Origin: Curtobacterium sp. VKM Ac-1395
GTDB lineage: Bacteria; Actinomycetota; Actinomycetes; Actinomycetales; Microbacteriaceae
Direction of reading: 5' to 3'
NCBI RefSeq assembly: GCF_015350975.1
Contig: NZ_JADKRX010000004.1
Coordinates: 205,977 to 269,976, forward strand
Length of the DNA stretch: 64,000 bases
Numbering within the stretch: position 1 is the first letter of the stretch; every line of letters starts with the position of its first letter. Under the pieces are notes generated by a model. The model was not told the DNA's origin. It did no database searches and was given only the letters and a program-made list of their open reading frames with translations. Below, one piece after another: positions 24,501 to 32,922 of the stretch. Both the position numbers and the translations under genes were made by a program.

Positions 24501-25407
24501 CGCGGCGGCGAACACCCGGGGTCGCGCTGCGCTGGAACACGCGGTGCTGGTCGGCGGCGGACAACCGCCCGTAGAGCGGCAGGACCTCGGTGCCCGGGTA
24601 GTGCTTGCCCTCGATGGCGTCCTGGGCGTCGCGGATCTCGTTCTCGCCGGACAGGAACACGAGGACGTCGCCGGGGGCTTCGCGCGCGAGCTCGTCGAGC
24701 GCGTCCGTGATGCCGGTGAGCTGGTCGCGGTCGTCGGCGCTGCTGCCGGCGTCGGCCGTCCGCGAGTCGGTCTCGTCGTCGTCGTCGTGGGCGTCCGCGT
24801 CGGGCTGGTCGGCGACGAGCGGGCGGTACCGGATCTCCACCGGGTAGGTGCGCCCGGAGACCTCGATGATGGGGGCGTCGTCGAAGTGCGCTGAGAAGGA
24901 CTGCGGGTCGATCGTGGCGCTCGTGATGATGAGCTTGAGGTCAGGGCGCCGGACGAGCAGCCGCTTCAGGTACCCGAGCAGGAAGTCGATCGTCAGCGAG
25001 CGCTCGTGGGCCTCGTCGATGATGATCGTGTCGTAGCGCTTCAGGTCGCGGTCGAAGTGGATCTCGTTGAGCAGGATCCCGTCGGTCATGAGCTTGACCC
25101 GGGTGTTCGCGCTGACCTTGTCGGTGAAGCGGACCTGGTACCCGACCAGGTCGCCGAGCTCGCCGCCGAGCTCCTCGGACACGCGCTCCGCGATCGTGCG
25201 GGCGGCGATCCGGCGCGGCTGGGTGTGCCCGATGTGCTCGCGACCGAGTTCGAGGCAGATCTTGGGGAGCTGGGTCGTCTTGCCGGAACCCGTGGCGCCG
25301 GCGACGATCACGACCTGGTGGTCGCGGATGGCCGCGGCGATGTCGTCCCGCCGCTGCGAGACCGGCAGCTCGGGCGGGTAGGTGATGACGAGCGGCGTGG
25401 GAGACAT
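21550..25407 (-). CDS. hrpA: ATP-dependent RNA helicase HrpA
   Basis: 1285 residues, the usual length of bacterial HrpA. The DEAH-box helicase core has Walker A GATGSGKTT (~37-45), DEAHERS (~131-137), SATID (motif III) and QRSGRAGRTSAG (motif VI). The winged-helix, ratchet (HA2) and OB-fold regions and the long HrpA-specific C-terminal domain (DUF3418) follow. HrpA unwinds RNA and resolves stalled ribosomes. ATG at 25407 is preferred over 25413 because TATCCT lies a suitable distance upstream for a near-leaderless start; both are possible. The gene stands alone between the VOC and DUF255 genes. Confidence 0.92.
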   Translation of the reverse strand: MSPTPLVITYPPELPVSQRRDDIAAAIRDHQVVIVAGATGSGKTTQLPKICLELGREHIGHTQPRRIAARTIAERVSEELGGELGDLVGYQVRFTDKVSANTRVKLMTDGILLNEIHFDRDLKRYDTIIIDEAHERSLTIDFLLGYLKRLLVRRPDLKLIITSATIDPQSFSAHFDDAPIIEVSGRTYPVEIRYRPLVADQPDADAHDDDDETDSRTADAGSSADDRDQLTGITDALDELAREAPGDVLVFLSGENEIRDAQDAIEGKHYPGTEVLPLYGRLSAADQHRVFQRSATPGVRRRVVLATNVAETSLTVPGIKYVIDTGTARISRYSPRAKVQRLPIEAISQASANQRSGRAGRTSAGIAIRLYSEDDFDRRSEFTDPEILRTNLAAVILQMISLGFGDIEAFPFLQPPDSRGVKDGLDLLRELRAVDAGGAITKSGRQLTRLPIDPRLGRMVLEAGKQGVGREVIAIVSALSIQDPRERPLEKRAHADQLHARFADPTSDFLTLLGLWNHIQDKQDELSSSAFRRLCKAEFLNYLRIREWQDLYRQLSRAAKQVGVHVDNDRRDDPDAVHRSLLAGLLSQIGLRDREKRDYLGSRNTRFVLFPGSVLAKKQPDAVMAAELVETSRLFARTAARIDPLWTEQLAGDLLKRTYGEPHWEKKQGAAVAYERVTLFGVPIVQRRRVQYARIDPVHSRELFIRHALVEGEWDSQQAFDRANRTLRKELEQLEERTRRRDILLDDETVYEYYDARIPAEIATTRDFEGWWRRTRREQPDLLTMRREDLLDESAASAAEDDTEYPTQWRSGDNRLAVRYRFEPGAEDDGVSVQVPLALLPRMREEGFDWQVRGLRKELVTALIKALPKQIRKNVVPAADWAEKIVDELPDDAPTTPTESFRATLAKTIQRMTYVPVTEQDFDMTRVPAHLLPTYAVVDERGRRVEAGKDLSALQTKLKDRTQESVARATQQGGRRSGAARVADAAPAGRLERSGLVAWPDTDLPEVLDTRQAGGVIRAYPALVEEGSGPKATVGVQLLATPADRAVRMPAGVRRLVMLAVPSPVSYIQSHLTSQEKLALAASPYPSTAALFDDVLAAVVDAGIRAAHPDGLLYTRVAFEAVRDSVSAGVVDTMFTAVSEVAAVLAAQRKAERAMKQATSMALLPALNDMRQQLERLVFPGFVAVAGLDRLRRIRVYLQGVEARVTKLLQNPGRDATWMREVSVATGRYEDAGGTFPPAAGAHPELVHARWMLEEFRLSLFAQELGTAETVSLQRITKALSAASS

Positions 25408-25432
25408 GAGCATTCCAGGATACCGCCCGCGG

Positions 25433-27274
25433 TCAGCTCGACGCGAGCTGCGCGGTCAGTCCCTCGGTCGAGCGCGCCGGCAGGGCACAGACGTGGTCAT
25501 GGCAGACGTACGCCGCGGGGTCGAGCGCGTCGCGGCCGTCGAACAGGGAGAACCCGGCGTCCGACCAGGCCCGCGCCTGCTCCGGCGTGACGGACGCCAC
25601 CACGGAACCAGGGCCGCGCGCGGTGGAGGCGAGCGCCCGGAAGCTCGCCAGCACCCGGGCGTCCGAAGCGACCACGACGATCTCCCGCGACGGCCGCTGC
25701 AGACTGAGCGCCACCCCGAGGGCGTCCGCGTGCCCCAGTGGTCGCGTCGTGCCGGTCCGTGCACGGTCGGCGACCAGACGAGCAGCAGCAGAGCGGTAGC
25801 GGTCGTCACCGGTGAGCGCACCGAGCAGCGCACTGGCGTTCGCGAGCGCGATGGTCCCCGACCGGAGAGCGGTCTGCGGCTGCTCCCCGGTCGCCGTGCC
25901 CGAGGCCGCGAGCACCGGGTCGACGTCGAGCGTGCCTGCGAGGCCGTCGTCCACCAGGGACCGTGCGGCCGTCGCGTGGCGGAGCTCGCCCGTCACGAGC
26001 GCGAGTTCGAGGAGGCCCTCTGCGAGCAGCCCGACGTCCTCGATCGTCGGCAGTGCGCTCGAGACACCCCGGGGCGTGCTCGACCGGACCACCACGTGGC
26101 CGTCCTGCACGTGGGCGGCGAGCACGGCGTCGGCAGCGGCGCGGGCGAGGCCGAGCATCTCGTCGTCCCCGTGCCGGGCGCCAGCGATCGCCAGGCCCCG
26201 GATCGCCAGGCCGTTCCACCCGGTCAGGACCTGGTCGTCGAGGGGCGGCGGGTCGAACCGCGCGCGCTCGCCGAGGGGCAGTCGGTACCACTCGCCCTCG
26301 ACTCGGCGACCGTCGATGGTCGACTCGCTGTCCTGCGCCGCGACGAAGGCGCCGTCCCCGCGCCGGAGGGTGTCACGCAGGAAGTCCGCGATGCCCCGCG
26401 CCTGGTCTCGTGGGGCGATCGCGAGGAGCCCCGCGTTGTCGTAGAGCATCCGCTCGTAGTGCGGCACGCTCCAGTCGCGCTTGGTCGCGTACCGGAAGAC
26501 GCCGCCGTCGGCATCGGTGAGCTCCGACCGTGCGATCACCAGGAGCGACCGCTCGAGCAGTCCCGCCGCGACCTCGTCGCCGTCCGCGGCGACGTCGGCC
26601 AGGAACTCGAGCAACGGCGCGGAGGGGAACTTCGGCGCGCCGCCGAACCCACCGTGGACCGGGTCCTCACCCTGGGCAAGAGCGTCCACCACGCCCCGGA
26701 TCGCGTCGACGGACGGGAGGCTCGGCTCGTCTCCGCCCCGATCGTCACCAGCGTCGTCGGTCGCCTCCGACGTCCCCTGCCGGATCGCAGTGGCGATGGC
26801 CGCCGCGTTCGCGTGCACTTCGGTTCGACGATCCCGCCAGGCGTCGAGCACCGCACCGAGGACCTGGCGGAACGCAGGATGCGCGCCCACGGGGGTCGGC
26901 GGGTAGTAGGTCCCCGCGAAGAACACGTGTGCGTCGGGCGTCATGAACGCGGTCAGCGGCCACCCGAGCTGGTCGGTGAAGGCCGCCGCCGCCGCCATCG
27001 TGCTGGCGTCGACGTCGGGCCGTTCTTCACGGTCGACCTTGACCGCGACGAAGTCCTGCCGGAGCAGCTCGGCGATCTCGGGGTCGGCGAAGCTCTCCCG
27101 CGCCATCACGTGGCACCAGTGGCACGTCGCGTACCCGATGGACACCAGGACCGGTACGTCGCGGGCGCGTGCCTCGGCGAAGGCGTCAGGTCCCCATTCA
27201 CGCCAGTCCACCGGGTTGTCGGCGTGCAGGCGGAGGTAGGGGCTGACGGCGGAGCCGAGCCGGTTGTCGTTCAT
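25433..27274 (-). CDS. Thioredoxin-fold DUF255 protein (YyaL/SSP411 family)
   Basis: 613 residues. The N-terminal thioredoxin-like domain carries CHWCH at 51-55 ([16 protein letters not shown]), the signature of the DUF255/spermatogenesis-associated-20 family; the rest is an alpha/alpha toroid similar to N-acylglucosamine epimerases and glycosidases. The length is a little under the usual 650-700. Function remains unclear in bacteria; cytosolic redox or sugar-related roles have been suggested. A loop near residues 175-195 ([14 protein letters not shown]) is encoded in part by an exact left arm of repeat family A at 26710-26724. No coupling with neighbours is seen. Confidence 0.88.
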   Translation of the reverse strand: MNDNRLGSAVSPYLRLHADNPVDWREWGPDAFAEARARDVPVLVSIGYATCHWCHVMARESFADPEIAELLRQDFVAVKVDREERPDVDASTMAAAAAFTDQLGWPLTAFMTPDAHVFFAGTYYPPTPVGAHPAFRQVLGAVLDAWRDRRTEVHANAAAIATAIRQGTSEATDDAGDDRGGDEPSLPSVDAIRGVVDALAQGEDPVHGGFGGAPKFPSAPLLEFLADVAADGDEVAAGLLERSLLVIARSELTDADGGVFRYATKRDWSVPHYERMLYDNAGLLAIAPRDQARGIADFLRDTLRRGDGAFVAAQDSESTIDGRRVEGEWYRLPLGERARFDPPPLDDQVLTGWNGLAIRGLAIAGARHGDDEMLGLARAAADAVLAAHVQDGHVVVRSSTPRGVSSALPTIEDVGLLAEGLLELALVTGELRHATAARSLVDDGLAGTLDVDPVLAASGTATGEQPQTALRSGTIALANASALLGALTGDDRYRSAAARLVADRARTGTTRPLGHADALGVALSLQRPSREIVVVASDARVLASFRALASTARGPGSVVASVTPEQARAWSDAGFSLFDGRDALDPAAYVCHDHVCALPARSTEGLTAQLASS

Positions 27275-27352
27275 GCACCCAGCGTGCCCGCTCCCCGCTG
27301 GACGGCTGGCCGAGGTGGCGATGTGGGGAGAGGACGTCGTCGTCCACAGGGC

Positions 27353-27883
27353 TCAGGCGGGGAGCCACCCCGTCAGGGACGCGAGCCGACGTGCGACGTC
27401 GGCGGGGGCCATGGAGTCCGTGTCGATCCGGGTGACGCGGTCCGGGGAAGCCGTGTCGAGCCTCCCGGCTGTCCTGGTGCTGTGCGCGAGCTGGTCCTCC
27501 GGGAGCCGACCGCCGGCCCGGTGCCGCAGGCGGGACGCCGTCGTGTCGTCACCGGCACGGAGGAGCACGGCGACCACGTGCGGGTCGTCGCCCATCGCGG
27601 CGGCGAGCCGGTCTGCCTCGAGCACCGACACGGTGTTCGTGTAGACGAGCCGGTGGTGCCCGAGCTCCCGGTAGTTCGCCCAGATCGCGGCGAGGTTCCG
27701 TTCGGCGAGCCGCGCCTCGGGGTGCTCGACGTGGGGAGCGGGGTGTGCCAGGTCGAGGACGTCGCCCTCGATGACCGCGTGCCGGACGTCCGCGGCGCGC
27801 AGGAGGTCGTGGAGCGCCTCGGCGGCGGTCGACTTGCCGACGCCGGAGCGTCCGCCGACGAACAGGACCTCGGTGCGTGGCAC
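27353..27883 (-). CDS. P-loop kinase / AAA-type ATP-binding protein
   Basis: 176 residues from GTG at 27883. Walker A GGRSGVGKST lies near residues 9-18, with EGDVLDLA (a D-x-D-like substrate segment) and LLRAGDDTTASRLRHRA (the Arg-rich lid) after it. The pattern resembles small adenylylsulfate-, shikimate- or gluconate-type kinases but no specific substrate motif is clear. Its start is only five bases after the stop of the epimerase gene, so the two are one operon. Length and start are reasonably certain; function is not. Confidence 0.78.
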   Translation of the reverse strand: MPRTEVLFVGGRSGVGKSTAAEALHDLLRAADVRHAVIEGDVLDLAHPAPHVEHPEARLAERNLAAIWANYRELGHHRLVYTNTVSVLEADRLAAAMGDDPHVVAVLLRAGDDTTASRLRHRAGGRLPEDQLAHSTRTAGRLDTASPDRVTRIDTDSMAPADVARRLASLTGWLPA

Positions 27884-27888
27884 GCGGG

Positions 27889-28956
27889 TCAGTCCGTGCC
27901 CATCGAGAGCAGGACGAGGGCGGCGTCCTCGGGGCCGTAGTCGAACATCCGGTCCCAGAACGGGTCGGACGCCCATGGCACGTCACCGTCGACGGGGGTG
28001 CGGTGTGCGGTCTCGACGAGCCAGTCGAGCTCGGGTCCGACGGCCTGCTCGAACCGTGGGGGCTGCCAGCCGAGCGACCGGGCCGCCGACGTGTCGAGGA
28101 CGAACGGTGACGACGACGACCACGGGGTGACACCGACGAAGGCCGGGGCGTCGGCGTCGAGCAGCACCTCGTCGAAGCGGTGGTCGAGGTGCGCGGCGAC
28201 CGTCCGGACGATCTCCAGTGCGCTCGGAGCCGTCTCGTCCGCGACGTTGAGGATGCGTCGGTCCGGGGCGTCCGCGACCAGGCGCACGAGCGACGCGATG
28301 CCGCTCGCGGCCGTGGTGTGGTCGACGCCACGGCCGTGATCGGCGAGGAGGACGCGTTCGCGGCCGTCCAGCACCCGTCGGACGACGAACCACTCGCGCG
28401 GCCGGCCGATGCCGGGGCCGTACACCTTCGACGGGCGGAGCACGGTGACGGGGGAGCCGTGGTCGAGCAGCAGCTGTTCGGCGGCGACCTTCGAGGCGCC
28501 GTAGCCCTCACGGCTGGTGGGGTCGGCGTCCGCGGCGGCCACCGTCGGCTGGATCTCGGTCACGGCTCCACCGAACACCGGCCGCTCGGGCGAGTTCGCG
28601 TGGCGGCCCTGCTCGTCGACGTAGACGGCCTTCGACGACACGAACACCGTCGAGCCGACGTCGGGCAGGTAGGGGAGGAGCTGGGCGGCATCGTCACGGG
28701 TGAGCCCGACGGTGTCGACGAGCAGGTCGGCGCCGGGGCGGAGGAGCTCGCGCAGCACGGACGTGTCACGGCGGTCTCCGGGGACGAACGTGGCGCCCGT
28801 GGCCGTCAGTGCGTCGGCTGCCGGCCCGCCGTGGCGCGCGACGACGTCGACCTGCCAGTCGTCGCCGCCCCGGCCGGAGCTGGCACGGAGCTCACGGACG
28901 ACGGCGGAGCCGATGCCGCCCGTGCCGCCGAGGACCACTGCGCGTCTGGTGCTCAT
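27889..28956 (-). CDS. NAD-dependent epimerase/dehydratase family protein
   Basis: 355 residues of the extended SDR fold: VVLGGTGGIGSAVVREL near the N terminus for NAD(P), and YGASKVAAEQLL with the catalytic YxxxK pair. Extended SDRs act on nucleotide sugars, isoflavones or mRNA-binding in chloroplasts; the C-terminal part here (PFVLDTSAARSLGWQP) is like nucleoside-sugar epimerases. TAGGTT (minus strand, 28964-28969) ends seven bases before ATG 28956, favouring this start over a TTG at 28965. It is followed after five bases by the small kinase gene, which suggests a shared small-molecule pathway. Confidence 0.82.
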   Translation of the reverse strand: MSTRRAVVLGGTGGIGSAVVRELRASSGRGGDDWQVDVVARHGGPAADALTATGATFVPGDRRDTSVLRELLRPGADLLVDTVGLTRDDAAQLLPYLPDVGSTVFVSSKAVYVDEQGRHANSPERPVFGGAVTEIQPTVAAADADPTSREGYGASKVAAEQLLLDHGSPVTVLRPSKVYGPGIGRPREWFVVRRVLDGRERVLLADHGRGVDHTTAASGIASLVRLVADAPDRRILNVADETAPSALEIVRTVAAHLDHRFDEVLLDADAPAFVGVTPWSSSSPFVLDTSAARSLGWQPPRFEQAVGPELDWLVETAHRTPVDGDVPWASDPFWDRMFDYGPEDAALVLLSMGTD

Positions 28957-29019
28957 GCCGCCCAACCTAGTGGCGCGTGGGGTCCTGGTCGTGCCCGGAC
29001 GGGCAACGGGGTGTGCCCG

Positions 29020-29877
29020 TCAGGAGGCGATGGGCTCCGGCTCGCGCCGCCACCAGTCCGCCAGCGACCCGTCGTACACCTGCACGTGGTCGTGCCCGAG
29101 GACCGTCAGCGCCAGGGCGTCCACGCACGCGGCACTGCCGACGCCGCAGTAGGTGACGATCTCGTCGGCGGCGAGCACCGGAGCGAAGACGTCCGCGAGT
29201 GCCGCGCGGCGTCGGAGCGCGTTGGAGTCCTGGTCGATGACGTGCCGGAGCGTGATCGGGGTCGTCCCCGGGACCAGCGCCGGGTGGTCGGTCCCGAGGA
29301 CGGTCTCGTCGGCCGCCAGCACCAGGGCTGCGGGCTGCGAGCCGTCCACCGCGCGCTCGACCCGGCTGCGGTCGGCCCAGAGCGGCCGTTCCTCTCCTGC
29401 GAAGAAGGCGTCGGCGGCGTCGACCGGGCGGTTCTTGAGGCTGCCGATCCGCACCGGGCGGCCTTCGTCCCGCCACTTCACGAAGCCGCCGTCGAGCACG
29501 GCGACGTCGTCGAAGCCGAACGACCGGAAGATCCACCAGAGCCGTGCCGACCACTCGCCCACGCTGTCGTCGTAGACCACGACCGTGGAGGTGTTCGTGA
29601 TGCCGAGGGCCCGGGCCGCGCGTTCGAAGTGCTCCGCTGACGGCCGCGTGAAGGGCAGGTCGGCGTCGGGCGTGGAGAAGTCCGTGACGAGGTCGGCGTA
29701 CCGGGCGCCGGGGACGTGCCCGTGCTGCTCGTAGGAGTCCTGCGCGGTGCTCCACGTCATGGTGTGCCCGACCCCCGCGGTGTGCACGGAGGCATCGAGC
29801 ACGACGAGCTCGTCCGCCCCGAGGTGGTCGGCGAGCCACTGCGTCGACACGAGCGGGGAGGTCAGGACGGAGGGCAT
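29020..29877 (-). CDS. Sulfurtransferase with two rhodanese domains
   Basis: 285 residues. Two rhodanese domains: an inactive N-terminal one (WLADHLGADELVVLDAS, GHVPGARYADL) and a catalytic C-terminal one with the active-site loop YCGVGSA, Cys near residue 244. The layout fits thiosulfate or 3-mercaptopyruvate sulfurtransferases, which pass sulfur to cyanide or thiols in the cytosol. TATCGT (minus strand, 29885-29890) ends seven bases before ATG 29877, so this start is preferred to one 21 codons upstream. No sulfur-pathway neighbour is adjacent. Confidence 0.88.
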   Translation of the reverse strand: MPSVLTSPLVSTQWLADHLGADELVVLDASVHTAGVGHTMTWSTAQDSYEQHGHVPGARYADLVTDFSTPDADLPFTRPSAEHFERAARALGITNTSTVVVYDDSVGEWSARLWWIFRSFGFDDVAVLDGGFVKWRDEGRPVRIGSLKNRPVDAADAFFAGEERPLWADRSRVERAVDGSQPAALVLAADETVLGTDHPALVPGTTPITLRHVIDQDSNALRRRAALADVFAPVLAADEIVTYCGVGSAACVDALALTVLGHDHVQVYDGSLADWWRREPEPIAS

Positions 29878-29996
29878 GGGTCCGACGATAATGCGGACCC
29901 CTGACGCGATCCCGTGGATCAGCAACAATGCGCAATGCACGGGCTGTGCGGCGCCTGTGGGGGAGTGAGCGCGGCGGGGTTCGCGCCACCGCTCCT

Positions 29997-30050
29997 GACT
30001 CGGAACGGCAAGGTCGACGTCGCACGACAGCGATGTTGTCGTTCCGAGTC
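29997..30050. repeat. Dispersed repeat family C, best-preserved copy
   Basis: GACTCGGAACGGCAA at the left and TTGTCGTTCCGAGTC at the right are complementary except at one position, with GTCGCACGACAGCGATG between. It lies in the 298-base gap between the sulfurtransferase start and the transporter stop, where I see no gene; the rest of the gap is the terminator at 30121-30152. Confidence 0.8.
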
Positions 30051-30120
30051 GGCGACGGCTGACGGGGACGGGCGACGGGCGGTGGGCGGCGGCGGGCAGA
30101 CGGCGGCCCCACAGACACGG

Positions 30121-30152
30121 ACAGCCCGCCCGACCGGAGTCGAGCGGGCTGT
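30121..30152 (-). terminator. Intrinsic terminator-like hairpin after the MFS gene
   Basis: Outer stem ACAGCCCGC (30121-30129) with GCGGGCTGT (30144-30152), inner stem CGAC/GTCG and tetraloop CGGA at 30135-30138. It starts 24 bases past the transporter stop. The same CGGA tetraloop closes the hairpin at 731-762. Confidence 0.8.
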
Positions 30153-30175
30153 TCGCCGTACGGGTGGTGCGACCG

Positions 30176-31717
30176 CTAGTGCGCCGCGACCGGGACGCTG
30201 CCCGTGGCGTTCGCGGCGAGGTGCGCGAGCTTCTCGAGGCGGACGCTCTGGCGGTTGATGAGCAGTCCGCTGGCGATCGCGACGAGCACGAGCACGCCGG
30301 CCGAGATGCCGAACGCCGCGTGGTAGCCGTCGAGCGTGGCCTGGGCCTGCTGCAGCTTGGTCGGAGCGGCGGACAGTCCGGACAGGCTGTCCTTCACGAC
30401 GTCGGCGAAGATCGTCGACAGCAGCGCGGTGCCGATCGAGCCACCGATCTGCTGCATCGTGTTCACCGTCGCCGAGGCCACGCCGGCGTCGGCGCGGGCC
30501 ACACCGGTGGTCGCGGTGTTCATCGCGGACGAGAAGATCGTGCCCATGCCGAGTCCGATGACGATCAGCGCCGGCAGGACGGTGCCCGCGTAGGAGCTGT
30601 CCAGGTCGGTGCGGAGCAGCAGCAGGAGCCCGGTCGCGGCGACGAGGCCACCGGCGAAGATCAGGACCTTCGGGCCGACGCGGGGCAGCAGGCGGCCGCC
30701 GATCTGCGTGGCGGAGATCATGATCGACAGGGGCATCGGCAGGAACGCCAGGCCGGTCTGCAGCGCCGAGAAGCCGAGGGTCTGCTCGAGGTAGTACGTC
30801 AGGAACAGGAAGATCCCGAACATGCCGATCGCCACCAGGCCGATGGCGACGAACGAGCCGCCGCGGTCACGGTCGAGCACGACGCGCAGGGGCAGCAGCG
30901 GGTGCGCGACACGGGTCTCGATGAAGACGAAGGCCGCGATCAGCACGACACCGACGGCGAGCATCGCGATCGTGACGGGGTCGTCCCAGCCGTTGGTCTC
31001 GGCGTTGGAGAAGCCGTAGACGACGCCGACCAGCCCGAGGGTGATCGTGACGACGCCGAGGACGTCGATGCGCGGACGGTCGGCCTTGGGGGGCTTCACC
31101 ATGAAGACCAGCGCGCCGATGACACCGAGGACGGCGAAGACGACGTTGACGTAGAGGCACCAGCGCCACGAGGTGTACTCGGTCAGGACGCCGCCGAGCA
31201 GCAGGCCGATGGCCGCACCGGAGCCGGCGATCGAGCCGAAGATGCCGAACGCGCGACCGCGTTCCTTCGGGTCACGGAACGTCGTGGTCAGCATGCCGAG
31301 CGCGGACGGGGCCAGCAGCGCACCGAAGGCACCCTGCAGGGCGCGGGCGGCGACGAGCAGCCCGAACGAGTCGGCGAGTCCGCCGAGCACCGAGGCGACG
31401 GCGAAGCCGACGAGCCCGATGATGAAGGTGTTCTTGCGGCCGAAGAGGTCACCGAGGCGACCACCGAGCAGCAGCAGGGAGCCGAACGCCAGCGAGTACG
31501 CCGTGACGACCCACTGTCGCTGGTCCGTGCCGAAGCCGAGGTCCTGCTGTGCCGAGGGGAGCGCGATGTTCACGATGGTGGCGTCGAGCACGACCATGAG
31601 CTGCGCGAGGGCGATGACCGCCAGGGTGATCCAGCGGTGGTCCTTGCGGGGCGTGGTGGCCCCGGACGTCGTGGGCGCCGAACCGGTGGGTGCGGGCGCT
31701 GTCTGTTCTGCCGTCAC
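30176..31717 (-). CDS. MFS multidrug efflux transporter, DHA2 (14-TMS) family
   Basis: 513 residues with fourteen membrane helices. Family motifs: LDATIVNIALPSAQQDLG after helix 1 (motif D1), GGRLGDLFGRKN in the loop 2-3 (motif A) and the motif C-like GSGAAIGLLLGG helix. DHA2 pumps export drugs, dyes or antibiotics with protons across the cytoplasmic membrane. The start is GTG at 31717 with AAGGAGG seven bases upstream. The divergent TetR gene and the 27-bp palindrome at 31788-31814 make a classic repressor-controlled efflux unit. Substrate unknown. Confidence 0.92.
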   Translation of the reverse strand: MTAEQTAPAPTGSAPTTSGATTPRKDHRWITLAVIALAQLMVVLDATIVNIALPSAQQDLGFGTDQRQWVVTAYSLAFGSLLLLGGRLGDLFGRKNTFIIGLVGFAVASVLGGLADSFGLLVAARALQGAFGALLAPSALGMLTTTFRDPKERGRAFGIFGSIAGSGAAIGLLLGGVLTEYTSWRWCLYVNVVFAVLGVIGALVFMVKPPKADRPRIDVLGVVTITLGLVGVVYGFSNAETNGWDDPVTIAMLAVGVVLIAAFVFIETRVAHPLLPLRVVLDRDRGGSFVAIGLVAIGMFGIFLFLTYYLEQTLGFSALQTGLAFLPMPLSIMISATQIGGRLLPRVGPKVLIFAGGLVAATGLLLLLRTDLDSSYAGTVLPALIVIGLGMGTIFSSAMNTATTGVARADAGVASATVNTMQQIGGSIGTALLSTIFADVVKDSLSGLSAAPTKLQQAQATLDGYHAAFGISAGVLVLVAIASGLLINRQSVRLEKLAHLAANATGSVPVAAH

Positions 31718-31787
31718 GGCAGGCCTCCTTCGAGAAGGGGTGGAGGGTGTTCGCAGCGCGCGCCGTCGGGCGCTGTAGTGAGGTGGT

Positions 31788-31814
31788 GGAACCGGATGCC
31801 AGGCATCCGGTTCC
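31788..31814. promoter_or_regulatory. 27-bp perfect palindrome, TetR operator for the efflux pump
   Basis: GGAACCGGATGCC-a-GGCATCCGGTTCC: 13-bp arms without mismatch around one central base, in the gap between the divergent MFS and TetR genes. GTGCATCCG at 31841-31849 may be an extra half-site. Confidence 0.88.
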
Positions 31815-31883
31815 GCCTACTGTAGACCAAAACGGACGGAGTGCATCCGCTTGTTCCCAGAGAGTTCAACTACGGTCGTCACC

Positions 31884-32543
31884 GTGAGCACCACCGATCA
31901 GCACGCCGACCTCGAGCGGCCCCTCCGAGCCGACGCGGCCCGCAACCGCGAGTTGATCCTGCAGACGGCGCGCAAGTGCTTCGCGGAGCGCGGGCTCTCG
32001 GTCACGCTGAACGACATCGCGCACGAAGCCGGCGTCGGCGTCGGCACGGTCTACCGCCGCTTCGCCGACAAGGACTCCCTGATCGAGGCCCTCCTCGCGA
32101 CCAAGTTCGACGCGATGAACGCCGCCGCCGAACGCGCCGCCGAGGAGATCGACCCGCGTGAGTCGCTCCGGCTGTACCTGATGGGCGTTTTCGAGTTCCG
32201 CGCCAGGGACCGCGCCCTCGCCGACGCCATCATCCGCGCCGGCAAGGCGCGTCCGTCGATCGTGCAGGAACGCGACCGCCTGGAACGCCAGGTGAACGAG
32301 ATCATCGGTCGTGCCCGGGACGCCGGCGTGGTCCAGGTCGGCTTCGACTACCGCGACCTGCCGATGCTCACCACCATGATCGGCGCCGTCGCCGACGCCA
32401 CCCGTGCGCACGACCCGGACGCCTGGCGTCGCTACGCCAAGGTCGTCATCGACGGGGTGCTGCCCCCGGCGGACCCGGACGGCATGCTCGGCGACCCGCT
32501 CGACCGCACGACCATCGAGCGCGCGCTGCACGCCCAGTCCTGA
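31884..32543 (+). CDS. TetR-family transcriptional regulator of the efflux pump
   Basis: 219 residues from GTG 31884, seven bases after TACGGT (31871-31876), a leaderless layout; an upstream TTG start at 31851 would lie on top of the promoter. The HTH is seen in LNDIAHEAGVGVGTVYRRFADK (in the ~44-66 region). A helical C-terminal domain of the TetR_C_33-like kind follows. It is divergent from the DHA2 transporter and probably represses it through the 27-bp palindrome between them until a substrate drug binds. Confidence 0.9.
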   Translation: MSTTDQHADLERPLRADAARNRELILQTARKCFAERGLSVTLNDIAHEAGVGVGTVYRRFADKDSLIEALLATKFDAMNAAAERAAEEIDPRESLRLYLMGVFEFRARDRALADAIIRAGKARPSIVQERDRLERQVNEIIGRARDAGVVQVGFDYRDLPMLTTMIGAVADATRAHDPDAWRRYAKVVIDGVLPPADPDGMLGDPLDRTTIERALHAQS

Positions 32544-32548
32544 CCGCT

Positions 32549-32618
32549 CACCACACACCGGTCACGACACACCGCTCACGACACACCGGTCACGACACAC
32601 CGCTCACGACACACCGCT
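32549..32618. repeat. Five tandem 14-bp units, repeat family D
   Basis: Five head-to-tail copies of CACGACACACCG(G/C)T, the first with one mismatch. Related sequence continues to about 32770, ending CGGGGTGTCCTGACCG, so the whole stretch resembles the palindrome at 552-667. There are no spacers, so this is not a CRISPR. With the family A copy at 32832 it accounts for the 379-base gap 32544-32922, which holds no gene that I can see. Confidence 0.85.
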
Positions 32619-32831
32619 CATGTCCGCCAGCGCCCGCCGCCACCGGGCTCCCGACTGGTCAGGACCCACCGTTCACGTCCGCCGACCGGTCGAGAACCGT
32701 CGCCTCAGGCGCGCCGAACCGACGGTTCGTGACCACTCGGAGATCGCGGGCGGGGTGTCCTGACCGCTCGCCACGCTGCGGACCGGGCGCACGCCGCCGG
32801 TTCCGGACCGATGTGCCAGCGGCGGGCCGTG

Positions 32832-32875
32832 TCGGACGGGAGGCCCGTGGCGGCCTGGCACCGAGCCTCCCGTCC
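32832..32875. repeat. Dispersed palindrome family A
   Basis: CGGACGGGAGGC (32832-32843) and GCCTCCCGTCCG (32864-32875), perfect 12-bp arms, plus the usual inner words CGTGG and GGCACCGA. It lies 47 bases before the stop codon of the mannosyltransferase gene. Confidence 0.88.
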
Positions 32876-32922
32876 GGTGGGTGGTCCGGACCAGACCGCC
32901 CACGCGACCAGCGCGTGCCCGC

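Noticed and set aside
22195..24894. An 899-codon open frame opposite hrpA
   Set aside because: Same reason: antisense shadow of a well-supported helicase.
27445..27480. A further family A half-element inside the small kinase gene
   Set aside because: TCGAGCCTCCCGGCTGTCC has an internal insertion relative to the arm and could easily arise by chance.
32549..32618. Possible CRISPR array
   Set aside because: Units are 14 bp, head to tail, with no spacers and no cas genes.
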